Source: Myripristis murdjan
Taxonomy: Eukaryota > Chordata > Actinopteri > Holocentriformes > Holocentridae
Reading direction: 5' to 3'
Assembly: GCF_902150065.1 (NCBI RefSeq)
Contig: NC_043997.1
Location: forward strand, 26,895,827 to 26,959,826
Length of the DNA: 64,000 nt
Numbering within the stretch: position 1 is the first letter of the stretch; each line of letters starts with the position of its first letter. The notes under the pieces are model-generated. The model did not search any database, was not told the DNA's origin, and saw only the letters and a program-made list of their open reading frames with translations. Of this stretch, positions 24,801 through 36,356 are shown one piece after another. The translations under genes were made by a program, and so were the position numbers.

Positions 24801-24964
24801 ATACTTACCTGGCAGGGGAGATACCATGATCAAGAAGGTGGTTCACCCAGGGCGAGGCTCAGCCATTGCACTCCGGCTGTGCTGACCCCTGCGAATTCCC
24901 CAAATGTGGGAATCTCGACTGCATAATTTATGGTAGTGGGGGACTGCGTCCGCGCTCTCCCCTG
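24801..24964 (+). ncRNA. U1: U1 snRNA gene, unit E
   Basis: A 164-nt consensus copy. Confidence 0.96.
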
Positions 24965-25637
24965 ATCAGCGTGTCCAAAGACAACAGCCTTACAAATACA
25001 CACGCCACGGCTTGCCCAATGCACGGCCTTATACGTCATGCTCGCTTGGGCAACAAACATCACTGCCCGTTTCACATTTCTCCTTCTATTTCTTATCATT
25101 CCACATGCTTGGACTATGTTCTTCTCTTAACCGTTTCATCAACCGCGTTTGCCTGCCAGTCACATACGCACAAGTCAAAACATGGATGACTGGACATTTC
25201 TCTTCAGCACAATCCTAGTTCCATCTTTAAACTGGAGCCCGTGCGATCAAGCTATTTGTCACTGAAAAGGATTGTTGAAGGTCAGCCCTGCATCAGCCTG
25301 TGATTGGTCCTCCTCACCGTCTGAACTAGCTCCGCCCTCTGCCCGCATCACCTCGTCCTCGCCCGAGCTCTCCGTTGATGAGGCTGTTGCAGGCCCCTCC
25401 CCTTCTCCCGCCTCACCCGCCTCCTCTACTCCAGTCACAGGATTTGGCGGGAGATTTGAACTTGCTTGGTCTTGTCTGCCGTTTCCTCCATTTTCATTTT
25501 GTTTGGCTGCCTTCAGTTTGTTGGCAAAAGACTTTGGGCAACCTCTGAAGAGGTGGTTTGACTCTGCACAGAGGTCGCACCTCCTGCCATTGGAGCACTC
25601 CTCCAAGGTGTGCCCACTTTCCTGGCCATTGCTGGAT

Positions 25638-26023
25638 GGGGACTTTGTCAACCTTACAAGAAGAACAGCCTCTCCAGCCAGAAGCTATGAGCCCTGTGAT
25701 ATTCATCATCTATGATGACATGATGGTTTATGATGTCATAAGGGGGCTTTGTTGGCAGCTGTGAGCCCTGCGACATCATCATCATCTATGATGACATGAT
25801 GGTTTATGATGTCATAGGGGGCTTTGTTGGAACACTGGTGCTTTTGTGTTTATTCAAGCTTTACAACGGCGGCGAATGGAGGCCTGCTGGAGTGGGTGAT
25901 GTCACAGCCTTCTGACCAATCAGCTCTCAGTATTCAGTGATGACCTCATCTCCGAGGTCAGGCAGAGCCTATATAGGCGGGGGCCTCTCCTCACCTCATT
26001 TGGTCACGTGCACAACTCCTCCC
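25638..26023. repeat. 386-bp subrepeat, single copy
   Basis: One copy, same borders as at 10395. Confidence 0.9.
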
Positions 26024-26111
26024 ACTCTCTGTAGCGCTTTAAAAATGGCAGGCCGCATGGGGACCCTCCAAGCACAGTTCCAAGCGCCATCCTCATCCCT
26101 CACTTTGGTAG

Positions 26112-26822
26112 TGATGTGGAAAACTTCGGTCCAAATCAGGCCAGATTGACTTCAAAAACTTCTTAGACTTGGTACCAAAAACACTAATAAAATAAGTCTT
26201 GGAGGCTTCACAATTAAGACTGAAACGAGGCAGCGTCTCAAGCAGGCAGGTTTATTTTCATTCGAGATCTCAAAATGGAAACAAACAGTGAGTCGATCAC
26301 AAAAGATAGACGACTGACTTTCTTTGTTTGTGCACTTGATTTTATACCCTCCCAACCACCGTGTCATCGATTCTGTTCATAACAAAGAGATCATACATGA
26401 TCACAAGAGTAGATGTGCCAGTGTAAGGCTTTCTGGTAAGACAAGAATTTTTAATTGGGCCAGATGTACCTTAGGTTTGCAGATCTTGGACTCTGGCCGA
26501 TGATTAGTGATCTTGTTTTTCTACACAAGGGTGGCTGACTGGATACATTCTAATTAGGTAAGACCTTGATATGCCTTTAGGCATGGCAGTTGTGGTCAGT
26601 GCAGGCTTGTTCTCTTACAGAATGTTACTTGACCTGTGTGAGCCTTGACGTCATCATAGTGAGAAAGCATCACCTAAGTGCTTATGCTCTTGCTTCAAAG
26701 CAATGCTTAAGCCTTGATGTTTCTAGACTAATGCTGACTCCTGTCCTTCATTATGAGCTCTCTCTCTCTTCTTTAATACCCTCTGCAGTGTTGATTTTTT
26801 TAGGCTCAGAATTACCTCTACA
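26112..26822 (-). mobile_element. Solo LTR, unit F
   Basis: Same solo LTR fossil at the same site with GTAG flanks. Confidence 0.8.
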
Positions 26823-27511
26823 GTAGCCTGGCCTTTAACCGTGCAATATCTACCCGGCCACAGACAAATGTCCTCTGCATTCACCGTCTCATTGAACATT
26901 CTGACAATAACTGTTTTAGAAGCATTGTCAGTCAGTTTCTCCACAATGAAAGCAGCAAACTGGGTTTTGGCATTTTCAAATCGTGCCCAGAAGTCCCTCC
27001 AAAGGGCAGCAGATCTAAAGCTGACATCAAAACCTTTATTAAATGGCAGTGACAGTATACAGTTCAAGTCGTTTGGAGTAAAGTTTAGGGCTTTCTGGAG
27101 GAGCTTCCGGCAGAGATCGAGTCACGACATCACTTGCTCGGCCCAGTCACGGTATTAGTCCGGCAGAGTACAGGGACAGAAGTCCTCTGGGCCACTGAAA
27201 GTTGAAAGACTTTCCAACAGGAATGTGTGGAATTTCCTCCCAAGAGCTGGTAATAACCAATGCCACAGGAAGGCAAGGATTTTTACCACCAAGAAGAGGC
27301 GATCGCAGAGAAATATTGTACACAAAGCTTTTGGCTGTGTATGCGATGTTGACGGCAAGCATAAGCGCTTGAGATGTAAAGCGTAAGCCCCTGCATACCA
27401 CACGTCCCGTTGGCAGTGGCTGCAAGTCCAAAGTTATGGGCCGATGTGTGTTTGCAGCTGGAGAAAGAGCTGGGGCGAGCGTAAGCTGTTATTGCACATG
27501 GTGAGGGAGGG

Positions 27512-27698
27512 GGTGCACCGTTCCTGGAGATACTGCAATACCGGGTTGATGCGTGGAGTGGACGGAGCAAGCCCCTATTCCATCTCCCTGTTCCAGAAAT
27601 CCATTTAATATATGGTCCCCGGGTAGGGGACGTATCAGATATTAAACTGATAAGAACAGATACTACACTTGATCTTAGCCAAAAGGCCGAGAAGCGAT
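27512..27698 (-). ncRNA. U2: U2 snRNA gene, unit F
   Basis: A 187-nt copy with one base change in the 3' stem-loop region (plus strand GGGTTGATGCG against GGGTCGATGCG). Its divergent partner is the U1 gene split by the LINE at 29885. Confidence 0.95.
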
Positions 27699-29835
27699 AA
27701 CTCTCACACCCTCAGAGGGAAGCGCCCCTCTCCCGGACAGGTCACTCCCACGGACGGTTTGGACCTCCCGCCACACACTTGAACCACACGTCAGCAAATG
27801 GCACACAAAGCACAGCCACTAGCCAAGGACTAACGGGTCATATCATTGCAGGAAAAGAAAGCATTTGGCCAACGCATCTTCTGGACCCCTGCGCATCTCG
27901 TGGTGCGTTAAGGTCCAGTCGGAAAATAGGAACCTCTGGGGAGTCAAAGTGGAGCACTGAACCACCAGATCCCAGGGAAAGCTGTAAATATGGGACGCAG
28001 ATCAAAGCGGACTGTGAATCCCACGACAAGCAGGTGAAGACGGTGCCTTTTCACAAGCCAACAGCTCACCTCCCACAAATCAAACGCAGCTGTATATGCC
28101 TCTGGTGGACAATGGAGCCAACTGCCAAACATCTCTCTTCACAGGAGATGCTGAGGTCCCCGCCCCCTTCAATGTAGAGGGTGATGTATTGTGTTGCCCC
28201 CCCACATTCATAACCACCACCCCAAAAATTGCACTAAACCAGCTGTTTTAGTCAAACCTCTGCTACGGGGAAAACGTAGGCCAAATGGGAAAACGCTGGG
28301 ACGGTATCTGTTTTAAGGACCATGACCTCTCCACCGCATGTCAGTTTTCTCCATTTCCATGATGACTAGATCCGTACTCTTAAATCAAGTCAAATGTCAG
28401 AACCAAACAACTAATCTCATTCATAAACATTCATCCTCGCTTAAAGGCAGTCAAACTATTGTTTCAGGGATACGACGGCTCCAGCACTTTCCACCCAGCA
28501 GCCACACGCTGACTGGACTCTGCCCAGCGGCACAACTGGCCCAGTCTGCTTTTTCCTCCAGGCTTTTCTAAGCAGACACAAATGGCTGAGCAGCCACAGC
28601 TGGAAGTCCATCCTCGTAGCAAACAGCAACAACTTCACCATTTTCCATGCAACAAATTGTGTGTAAGTTGTACTGTGTTTCTTGCAGTCCTTCTTTGCAT
28701 AATGTTTGTTACTTGCTGGGATCCACGGGCACCGTCCATGGCTCTGTTCAACTCCATCACTGATCGTGGGATTCCATTTACAGTGCATGATGGGAAATCA
28801 AGCACTGACATTATTCCAGTAGAACAATAAGAACAGCACTGGTGCCTTGAAATAGAATGCTAGTGTAAAGACAGTGTGTTGGAGCGCTGTTTGAAAAAAT
28901 GAACAGTGTGAATCTACAATTGTTTTCTTGGGTGCTTTCATGCAGCAATGCTGCATTGCATGATGGGAAGTAGAATCAAGGCATTTGATCACAATTCAAC
29001 CTTCTCTTTCAAAATTATTTTCATTGATTTTTCCATGGATGCATGTTCATATCAACTGACAGGGTAAACAGGATTTAATCCAATACATCCACAAAGTTGT
29101 GAGGTACAATAATAATAATGATATTACCAAGATTATATAGAATCAAACTATTCCAAAACAGTGCAAGTAGAATATAACATGAAAAATAACCGTACATGAG
29201 AAGGAAAAAAAAAACAACAACAACAACGACAGAGGAATGAAATGAAACTGAAATAATAACAATAATTAGAAGAAAAAAAAGATATAAATGAAAGACAGGC
29301 AAGAGACACACGGACAGACAGACAAGGAGGGAACACATAGAGGAAGGGAAAGATTGCGGGTGGGGGGTCCAGTTGCACGTTGAATTGTTCTTACTCAGGG
29401 AAAGATTGGGGATGGGGGGTCTTCTTACTCAGCCAGGGTTCACGACGTTGTTACTGGTCAGCTGGTAGTCCATCACTCTACTTGTAGTCCATCTAGTTGC
29501 TTAACAAATCCAATAAGGTCATCCCATGTCTTGTGAAAGTTCTGAAGAGCACCATTAACATTATACCTGATCTTGTCTAGCTTGAGATTGCACATGATAC
29601 TCTTGATGAGATGTGTGTGGGTGGGTGCACAATTCAAACTTCTCAAGGAAATAATTGCAACTCTTAGTGAGCCTTGGAAAAGCAGGGATGTAGAGTGGAT
29701 GTGAAGTGATGTTCCAGGCTGTGTGTGTGTGTGTGTGTGTGTGTGTGGTTTTGTTCCACTGTGCCAGTGTGAGCACCATGAGACAGAGTGGTGTGTGTGT
29801 GTGAAGGGGGCTCCAGCGTGCGTGTCGGTGACTTC

Positions 29836-29884
29836 ATACTTACCTGGCAGGGGAGATACCATGATCAAGAAGGTGGTTCACCCA
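29836..29884 (+). pseudogene. U1: U1 snRNA gene, 5' part (nt 1-49), split by LINE
   Basis: The PSE candidate and first 49 nt of U1 are intact up to GTGGTTCACCCA, where the LINE starts. Transcripts from here could supply the element's RNA, because the 5' UTR of the LINE begins directly at the junction. Confidence 0.93.
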
Positions 29885-30008
29885 GTTCTAGTCTTTGAGT
29901 ACAGTCTTTGCTGTTGCCGTGCGGTGTATGGGGCACAAGTGAAGAACATTGTTGGAGGTTGTCTTTCCAGAGGGGCTGGTTCTCCGGCCTTGTCCTCTGG
30001 TTACCATC

Positions 30009-31472
30009 ATGGCAGCAGTGCAAACCCAAAATAGGCGGAACGCTGTCCGTTTTGAACTCCAAGGAGACCTTGAGATGGACCGTCTACAATTCTCAAGAAA
30101 TGTCCTACAATCGGAATTAGGGTTTTCAGCTTCTCACCTGGATTATATCTTCGCCCTGCCAGGAAAAAAGGTGTTTGAGGTCATTTTTTCGACCTTTGCT
30201 AGTTTTGAGCAGTGTGTGGACAGATTCAGACAAAAACAAGCCAACAGTCTCAGGCTTGAGAATATAACTCTCATCCCATTGTCTGAAAGAGACGCTAGAT
30301 CTGTCACAGTAATCATGTTTTCAGAGAACATCACGACTGAAGACATCCAAACCTGGCTTTCATACAAGTGTACTGTTCTGAGAGGAATGGAGCTCAGGGA
30401 CCAAGATGGCATCCGGACTGGGGCACGGCGTTTTTACGTCAAGTTGAAGAGGGACCAGAGCACTGGACAGCTGCATCATCTGCCATCCACCATCCAGCTG
30501 GGGCGGGTCAGAGGCAGTGTCTTCTACCAAGGGCAGCCCAAGGTGTGCAGAAGGTGTGGTTCACTGGGTCACCTAGCTGCTGAGTGCAAAAACATTTTTT
30601 GCAAGAACTGTAAAAACTCTAACCATGAGACTAGGGATTGCGACCAGCCCATGAGGTGCAATCTCTGTGGGGACAACACACATACCTTCAGGGGATGCCC
30701 AAAGTCCTACGCCAACAAGACAAGGCAGCCAGAGCTGTTCCAGGCAGACGAACCAGCACCAGCACCAGTACATGACCAGGCTCCAGAGCAGGAACAGCAG
30801 ACCAGGCAGGAAGGGGCGACATCTAACATCCAGCAAGCCGAGCTAGCCCAGGATGGCCAAGGAGGGGAACTTTCAACCAGTACAGGGTCCTCAACACCAG
30901 CAGTGGAGTCAATCCAAGCTCAACCCAGCCAGGGGGAGCCTCCCATTGAGAGCGGGCGGCTAGACTGGAGTGACACCCCAGTTGACATGGGCGAAGATGA
31001 GGAAGACAGCAGCCAGTTGGACCTGCCACCGGCACAACACCAGGCCCCGGCAAACTCCACCGTCATCGCTACAAGCGACTGCAGAGACCTCCTAGACAAC
31101 TTGCTGGCAGATCTACAGGCAACCCCGGAAGGCCGCCCCGAGTCTTTCGGGTCGAGGGGCAGACCTGAGGGGGCCGGGGGACCACTCCAGCCCATGGCTC
31201 CATTCATCGATGGCCCTGCGCAACAACAACCTTCTCCACTGAAGCGCTCGCAGCCAGAGACATCAGAAGAGTCCATCACCCTGGGCTCTCAGGTATGGCC
31301 TTCTCCATCATCCGCTTCTGCTTCCTTCTTGGATCCTGAGTGTCTGACTGCCTTCTCCACTGCCACACAAATGAACGTGACAGAGGGGGAGAGCACTCAG
31401 TACCAAAATAAGAAAAGGAGAAGGCGTAAGGGTGGAAAGCGAAGCCCCGACACCGACCCCCCCAGAGTGTGA
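30009..31472 (+). CDS. LINE ORF1 protein (U1-inserted element)
   Basis: Predicted 487-aa nucleic-acid-binding protein that would coat the element RNA. I chose the ATG at 30009 (MAAVQTQNRR), which lies in a good context and aligns with the start of the Keno-like ORF1. An upstream in-frame ATG at 29949 would add 20 residues. Residues 1-170 form a globular domain alignable to the Keno-like ORF1 (VRF, SVTVIMFSENITTEDI, RDQDGI, YQGQPKVCRRCG). Three CCHC zinc knuckles follow at 180-230 (CRRCGSLGHLAAEC, CKNCKNSNHETRDC, CNLCGDNTHTFRGC). The rest is low-complexity, rich in Gln, Pro, Ser and Glu, with a basic KKRRRRKGGKR near the C-terminus that may be a nuclear signal. A single TGA separates it from ORF2 in the same frame. 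Confidence 0.9.
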   Translation: MAAVQTQNRRNAVRFELQGDLEMDRLQFSRNVLQSELGFSASHLDYIFALPGKKVFEVIFSTFASFEQCVDRFRQKQANSLRLENITLIPLSERDARSVTVIMFSENITTEDIQTWLSYKCTVLRGMELRDQDGIRTGARRFYVKLKRDQSTGQLHHLPSTIQLGRVRGSVFYQGQPKVCRRCGSLGHLAAECKNIFCKNCKNSNHETRDCDQPMRCNLCGDNTHTFRGCPKSYANKTRQPELFQADEPAPAPVHDQAPEQEQQTRQEGATSNIQQAELAQDGQGGELSTSTGSSTPAVESIQAQPSQGEPPIESGRLDWSDTPVDMGEDEEDSSQLDLPPAQHQAPANSTVIATSDCRDLLDNLLADLQATPEGRPESFGSRGRPEGAGGPLQPMAPFIDGPAQQQPSPLKRSQPETSEESITLGSQVWPSPSSASASFLDPECLTAFSTATQMNVTEGESTQYQNKKRRRRKGGKRSPDTDPPRV

Positions 31473-31490
31473 ACCCCCCAAGTATACCCC

Positions 31491-34400
31491 ATGACTAACA
31501 TATCAATCGCCTCCCTCAACACTAGAGGCCTGAATGACCCTGTAAAGTGTGTATCTGCTTTTGACTTTTTACATTCAGAGGGCAGTAACATCTGTCTATT
31601 ACAGGAGTGTAACATCCCTTACAAGGACAATTATAAAGTGTATGAGGAAAGATGGAGTCATGGGCAGTCAGTATGGTCTGGGGACAACAAAAACAGGTCA
31701 TCAGGGGTGGCTGTGTTGTTCAAAGGGTGGGGGTATAATATCCAAAGAGTACAGCAAGTGATATATGGGAGGCTTTTATGTGTAGATGTAGAATGGAACA
31801 ATGTCAGGCTGAGGATAATTAATGTTTACTGCCCAGCAGATCTACAAGAGCGCATAGATACCTTAAAAGCCATTCAGCCTCTGTTACTGTGTGACAGCGA
31901 GGTTGTCTTGGGGGGAGATTTTAACTGTTTGGTAGACTCTAAAGACAGAATGACAACCAGTACAGTGAGGCTAGACTCCAGCTCAGTGTCACTAAAAAAC
32001 ATCATAAGTGACTTCAAACTGACAGATACTTTCCGTACAATACACCCCAGACAACCCGGATACACATGGACAAATGGCAGAATATATTCCAGAATAGACT
32101 TTTTACTTACCTCTAAAGGTTTGCAGGTTTCAGATGCCTCAGTTACACCAGTCTTTTTTTCAGACCATTCTAAAGTTGCCTGCTCTCTGGTCCTGGCGGA
32201 CAGAAACAAAAGGGGTAAAGGGTTATGGAAGCTTAATACCTCTTTACTTCTGGATAAAAAGGTGGTTAGCAAACTAAAAGAAAAACTGAATCAGTGGTCT
32301 TCCCTACAGTTTGTCTTTGAATCAGTGGGAGAATGGTGGGAGGACGTGAAGGAACGAGTGAAGAGGTTTTTTATTGAGGTAGGGAAAAAGGCAGCCAAAA
32401 AGAAACGTTTTAAGCTAAAAAAACAACAGGCAAAATTACAACGCCTATATACAATGGCCCATGTCGGTTTTGAAGTCTCGGAAGACATTGCAAAATTAAA
32501 GAGAGAAATGCTTCAACTGTCCACAGAGGTGAGTCAAGGACTATTGGCTCGTAGCAGAGTCCAACATATGGAGGAGAATGAAAAATGCTCCAGATATTTT
32601 TTTAGAAAACTAGCCTGTCCCAAAAACAAAATGGAGGCAATTTATGACCAAGATGGTAATGAACAAAGAGAAGAAAAAAATATACATACTTGTGTACATT
32701 CCTTTTACTCAGACCTCTACAAGGGGGAAGACCTAGATAGAGCGTCTCTGGACAGACTCCTGTTAAAAGTAAACAAAAAGATAAATGACTTCAATTGTTT
32801 GTTGGAATGTGAACTGTCTGAAAAGGAACTCACAAAAGCAGTGGAAAGCATGCAGGATAACAAGGTACCAGGAGCTGACGGCCTGCCCAAAGAGTTTTAT
32901 ACTACCTTTTGGGCGGAAATAAAGGGGCCCCTTCTAGACATGTTTAAAGAGAGCCTTCTCTTAGGTAAATTACCACCATCTCTGAGGGAGGGTATTGTGT
33001 CTTTACTGTTTAAAAAAGGCGACAAAAAGGACATCAAGAACTGGAGACCACTCACACTGCTGGGGGTGGATCGTAAAATTCTAGCAAAGGCCCTCTTTTT
33101 CAGGCTGCAGGACATGGCAGGAGAGCTGGTGGGCGAGGAGCAGACATGTGTGGTGCCAGGGCGGTCAATGACTGATAGCCTGGCCCTAGTCAGAGACTCT
33201 TTTCTATACGCTGTTGACCGAAAGGTCCCCCTTTGCATAGTAGGCCTAGATTTGGAGAAGGCCTTTGACAGAATCAACCACATTTACCTAAAAAAGGTGA
33301 TTGAGGCCTTTGGTTTCGGGCCAAAAATAAGGGCCTGGATAGACCTCCTCTATAATGACTGTGTAAGTAGAATTACTATAAATGGAAACACTACAGATAC
33401 CTTCAAGGTACAGTCAGGGGTCAGGCAGGGTTGCCCTCTATCAGTGGTCCTCTTCATCCTGGCAATGGAGCCTTTGGCCTGCGCTATACAGCAGGACCCC
33501 TCCATTCATGGCCTCCTTGTACCAGGGAGCAGTGGGAGGGAGGCCAAGTTGACCCTGTACATGGACGACCTGACCATTCTAAGTACAGATAACAACTCGT
33601 TAGTCAATGCCCTTGGTTGGAGTGACTGTTTTTCAAGGGCATCAGGAGCCAAGCTCAACAGAACTAAGAGTGAAGCGCTGTATGTGAACTGGAAAGAAAG
33701 CAAACTTGACTTGGGACTGGTTGAACAACAGGACAGAATAAAAATTTTGGGAATATTTTTTGGTAAAGACATGGTGAAGGCAAACTGGGACTCAAGACTA
33801 CCAAAAATAAGAGGCAAGCTTCTAAAATGGGAGGATAGAGATCTAACCATTACAGGGAAGGTTCTCGTCATAAAGGCAGAAGTTTATGCCTCTCTGACCT
33901 TTTTGGCTGTCACCTTGCCTGTGCCCAGATCGTTCTTAACAGCACTGAGAAGATTTATGTTTGAATTTATATGGGGTTCTCAGCAAGAAAGAGTAAAGCG
34001 TGACATCATGTATCGACCCCTGGATAAAGGGGGAAAAGCAGTGCCAGAGCTAGGTACCAAATTTGATGCATTGTTTTTAACTCCGATTGTAAATGCAGTT
34101 TTAAATGTTGATGCCACTACTTTATGGTTCAGTTTTGCCAAGTTCTGGGCGGGCCAAACCATATTAAAAAAGCTTGGGAGAAGACCCCCTCAGAATACCC
34201 CCTATGCAGAGTCAAGGCCACCACTTTATGGGAAGGCAGTTATACTTTTTAAGTCTGCAATCTGGGAAAGGCCAGTGGGAGGGAAGGTAAACAGGACTAC
34301 TGTGGAAAATAGTCTTTCACCTCAATCCACAAGTCTGGTTCCAATTGGTATCTTGAAAGAAATAGAGTGCATTCAAGTTTGGAAAAATGTTAATGCCGGT

Positions 34401-34922
34401 TTTTTGCTCAATGTACATAAAGATATAGCCTGGAATGCAGTACAGAACAGTTTTCCCACCCGTGTTTTTTTGTACAGGAGGAGATGTTCGCGCAGCTCAA
34501 AGTGTCCCAGGGTAAATTGCAATATGGACGAGAACGTAACACATTTATTTTGGCATTGCACTCATTCACAAAGGGTGTGGGCACTTCTGAGACCCTGGTT
34601 GACTGACCTTTATAGGCGTCCTAATGTAGTTGATGTTCTGTATGGTGACCTTCAACCTAAAGAACAGGAAAGATGGGTAAGGTGGTGGGCAGCAATCAAC
34701 TGTGCCAAAGAAGCCATTTGGAAGTGCAGAAATGTACTGGTTTTTAAAAAGTTTTCTGTGCCTCCAGAGTCAGTCGCTAAACTTACTTTATCAGTTGTCC
34801 GAGATTATATATTGAGAGACAAAATGAAGCTTGGCAAGGAAGAAACTATGAGGTTATGGAGAATGGAATATGGTTTGGGGAATTTTTTTTTAACAGATGC
34901 ACTTTCATGTACAGAAATCTAA
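31491..34922 (+). CDS. LINE ORF2 endonuclease-reverse transcriptase (U1-inserted element)
   Basis: 1143 aa. The N-terminal ~230 residues are an APE-type endonuclease (SLNTRGL, LLQECNIP, GGDFNCLVD, SRIDFLLTS, SDHSKVACS), which nicks the target. The reverse transcriptase follows: GADGLPKEFY, NWRPLTLLGVDRKILAKAL, motif A with D587 and D593 (LDLEKAFDR), motif B SGVRQGCPLSVVLF and motif C Y690-M-D-D. A C-terminal CCHC motif lies at 1005-1023 (CPRVNC...H....C), as in L1/Tx1-type LINEs. All expected catalytic motifs are present. It starts 18 nt after the ORF1 stop, in frame with ORF1. The likely role is target-primed reverse transcription at the U1 gene. Confidence 0.93.
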   Translation: MTNISIASLNTRGLNDPVKCVSAFDFLHSEGSNICLLQECNIPYKDNYKVYEERWSHGQSVWSGDNKNRSSGVAVLFKGWGYNIQRVQQVIYGRLLCVDVEWNNVRLRIINVYCPADLQERIDTLKAIQPLLLCDSEVVLGGDFNCLVDSKDRMTTSTVRLDSSSVSLKNIISDFKLTDTFRTIHPRQPGYTWTNGRIYSRIDFLLTSKGLQVSDASVTPVFFSDHSKVACSLVLADRNKRGKGLWKLNTSLLLDKKVVSKLKEKLNQWSSLQFVFESVGEWWEDVKERVKRFFIEVGKKAAKKKRFKLKKQQAKLQRLYTMAHVGFEVSEDIAKLKREMLQLSTEVSQGLLARSRVQHMEENEKCSRYFFRKLACPKNKMEAIYDQDGNEQREEKNIHTCVHSFYSDLYKGEDLDRASLDRLLLKVNKKINDFNCLLECELSEKELTKAVESMQDNKVPGADGLPKEFYTTFWAEIKGPLLDMFKESLLLGKLPPSLREGIVSLLFKKGDKKDIKNWRPLTLLGVDRKILAKALFFRLQDMAGELVGEEQTCVVPGRSMTDSLALVRDSFLYAVDRKVPLCIVGLDLEKAFDRINHIYLKKVIEAFGFGPKIRAWIDLLYNDCVSRITINGNTTDTFKVQSGVRQGCPLSVVLFILAMEPLACAIQQDPSIHGLLVPGSSGREAKLTLYMDDLTILSTDNNSLVNALGWSDCFSRASGAKLNRTKSEALYVNWKESKLDLGLVEQQDRIKILGIFFGKDMVKANWDSRLPKIRGKLLKWEDRDLTITGKVLVIKAEVYASLTFLAVTLPVPRSFLTALRRFMFEFIWGSQQERVKRDIMYRPLDKGGKAVPELGTKFDALFLTPIVNAVLNVDATTLWFSFAKFWAGQTILKKLGRRPPQNTPYAESRPPLYGKAVILFKSAIWERPVGGKVNRTTVENSLSPQSTSLVPIGILKEIECIQVWKNVNAGFLLNVHKDIAWNAVQNSFPTRVFLYRRRCSRSSKCPRVNCNMDENVTHLFWHCTHSQRVWALLRPWLTDLYRRPNVVDVLYGDLQPKEQERWVRWWAAINCAKEAIWKCRNVLVFKKFSVPPESVAKLTLSVVRDYILRDKMKLGKEETMRLWRMEYGLGNFFLTDALSCTEI

Positions 34923-35082
34923 TGTGTTTTGTATCACTGAAATTTTCTCTGAATTCACGATATGTAATTGTAGGTATTCTTGTGACTTATCTTAATTAGT
35001 TGCGTATGTCATATTGTAATGAAGTTCATGTAAATCCTTGACAAAATCTCAATAAAATAGCTAAAAAGTGAAAAAGTGAAAA

Positions 35083-35209
35083 GTGGTTCACCCAGGGCGA
35101 GGCTCAGCCATTGCACTCCGGCTGTGCTGACCCCTGCAAATTCCCCAAATGTGGGAATCTCGACTGCATAATTTATGGTAGTGGGGGACTGCGTCCGCGC
35201 TCTCCCCTG
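35083..35209 (+). pseudogene. U1: U1 snRNA gene, 3' part after LINE
   Basis: It starts with the second GTGGTTCACCCA copy and runs to the normal U1 3' end, followed by the 3' box. It has one private change (CTGCAAATTCC against CTGCGAATTCC, at 35138). With the 5' part it accounts for all 164 nt, so nothing was lost on insertion. Confidence 0.93.
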
Positions 35210-35882
35210 ATCAGCGTGTCCAAAGACAACAGCCTTACAAATACACACGCCACGGCTTGCCCAATGCACGGCCTTATACGTCATGCTCGCTTGGGCAACA
35301 AACATCACTGCCCGTTTCACATTTCTCCTTCTATTTCTTATCATTCCACATGCTTGGACTATGTTCTTCTCTTAACCGTTTCATCAACCGCGTTTGCCTG
35401 CCAGTCACATACGCACAAGTCAAAACATGGATGACTGGACATTTCTCTTCAGCACAATCCTAGTTCCATCTTTAAACTGGAGCCCGTGCGATCAAGCTAT
35501 TTGTCACTGAAAAGGATTGTTGAAGGTCAGCCCTGCATCAGCCTGTGATTGGTCCTCCTCACCGTCTGAACTAGCTCCGCCCTCTGCCCGCATCACCTCG
35601 TCCTCGCCCGAGCTCTCCGTTGATGAGGCTGTTGCAGGCCCCTCCCCTTCTCCCGCCTCACCCGCCTCCTCTACTCCAGTCACAGGATTTGGCGGGAGAT
35701 TTGAACTTGCTTGGTCTTGTCTGCCGTTTCCTCCATTTTCATTTTGTTTGGCTGCCTTCAGTTTGTTGGCAAAAGACTTTGGGCAACCTCTGAAGAGGTG
35801 GTTTGACTCTGCACAGAGGTCGCACCTCCTGCCATTGGAGCACTCCTCCAAGGTGTGCCCACTTTCCTGGCCATTGCTGGAT

Positions 35883-36268
35883 GGGGACTTTGTCAACCTT
35901 ACAAGAAGAACAGCCTCTCCAGCCAGAAGCTATGAGCCCTGTGATATTCATCATCTATGATGACATGATGGTTTATGATGTCATAAGGGGGCTTTGTTGG
36001 CAGCTGTGAGCCCTGCGACATCATCATCATCTATGATGACATGATGGTTTATGATGTCATAGGGGGCTTTGTTGGAACACTGGTGCTTTTGTGTTTATTC
36101 AAGCTTTACAACGGCGGCGAATGGAGGCCTGCTGGAGTGGGTGATGTCACAGCCTTCTGACCAATCAGCTCTCAGTATTCAGTGATGACCTCATCTCCGA
36201 GGTCAGGCAGAGCCTATATAGGCGGGGGCCTCTCCTCACCTCATTTGGTCACGTGCACAACTCCTCCC
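35883..36268. repeat. 386-bp subrepeat, single copy
   Basis: One copy, same borders as at 10395. Confidence 0.9.
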
Positions 36269-36356
36269 ACTCTCTGTAGCGCTTTAAAAATGGCAGGCCG
36301 CATGGGGACCCTCCAAGCACAGTTCCAAGCGCCATCCTCATCCCTCACTTTGGTAG

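Larger units (their letters stand above)
29885..35082 (+). mobile_element. Tx1-type LINE inserted in a U1 snRNA gene
   Basis: A 5198-bp non-LTR retrotransposon lies in the sense orientation of U1. A 12-bp target duplication, GTGGTTCACCCA, flanks it (29873-29884, 35083-35094; U1 nt 38-49). It has a 124-bp 5' UTR, ORF1 (30009-31472), ORF2 (31491-34922) and a 160-bp 3' UTR with AATAAA near 35051. It ends in repeats of the GTGAAAA type rather than plain poly(A). Both frames are open, so it may be recently active. ORF1 and ORF2 resemble those of the U2-inserted element at 49196, placing it in the Tx1 clade, many of whose members insert at specific sites. Specificity for U1 is inferred from one insertion. 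Confidence 0.9.

Noticed and set aside
29836-29884. A decayed U1 pseudogene of 49 nt
   Set aside because: The rest of U1 resumes after the LINE with a 12-bp duplication, so it is one gene split by insertion.
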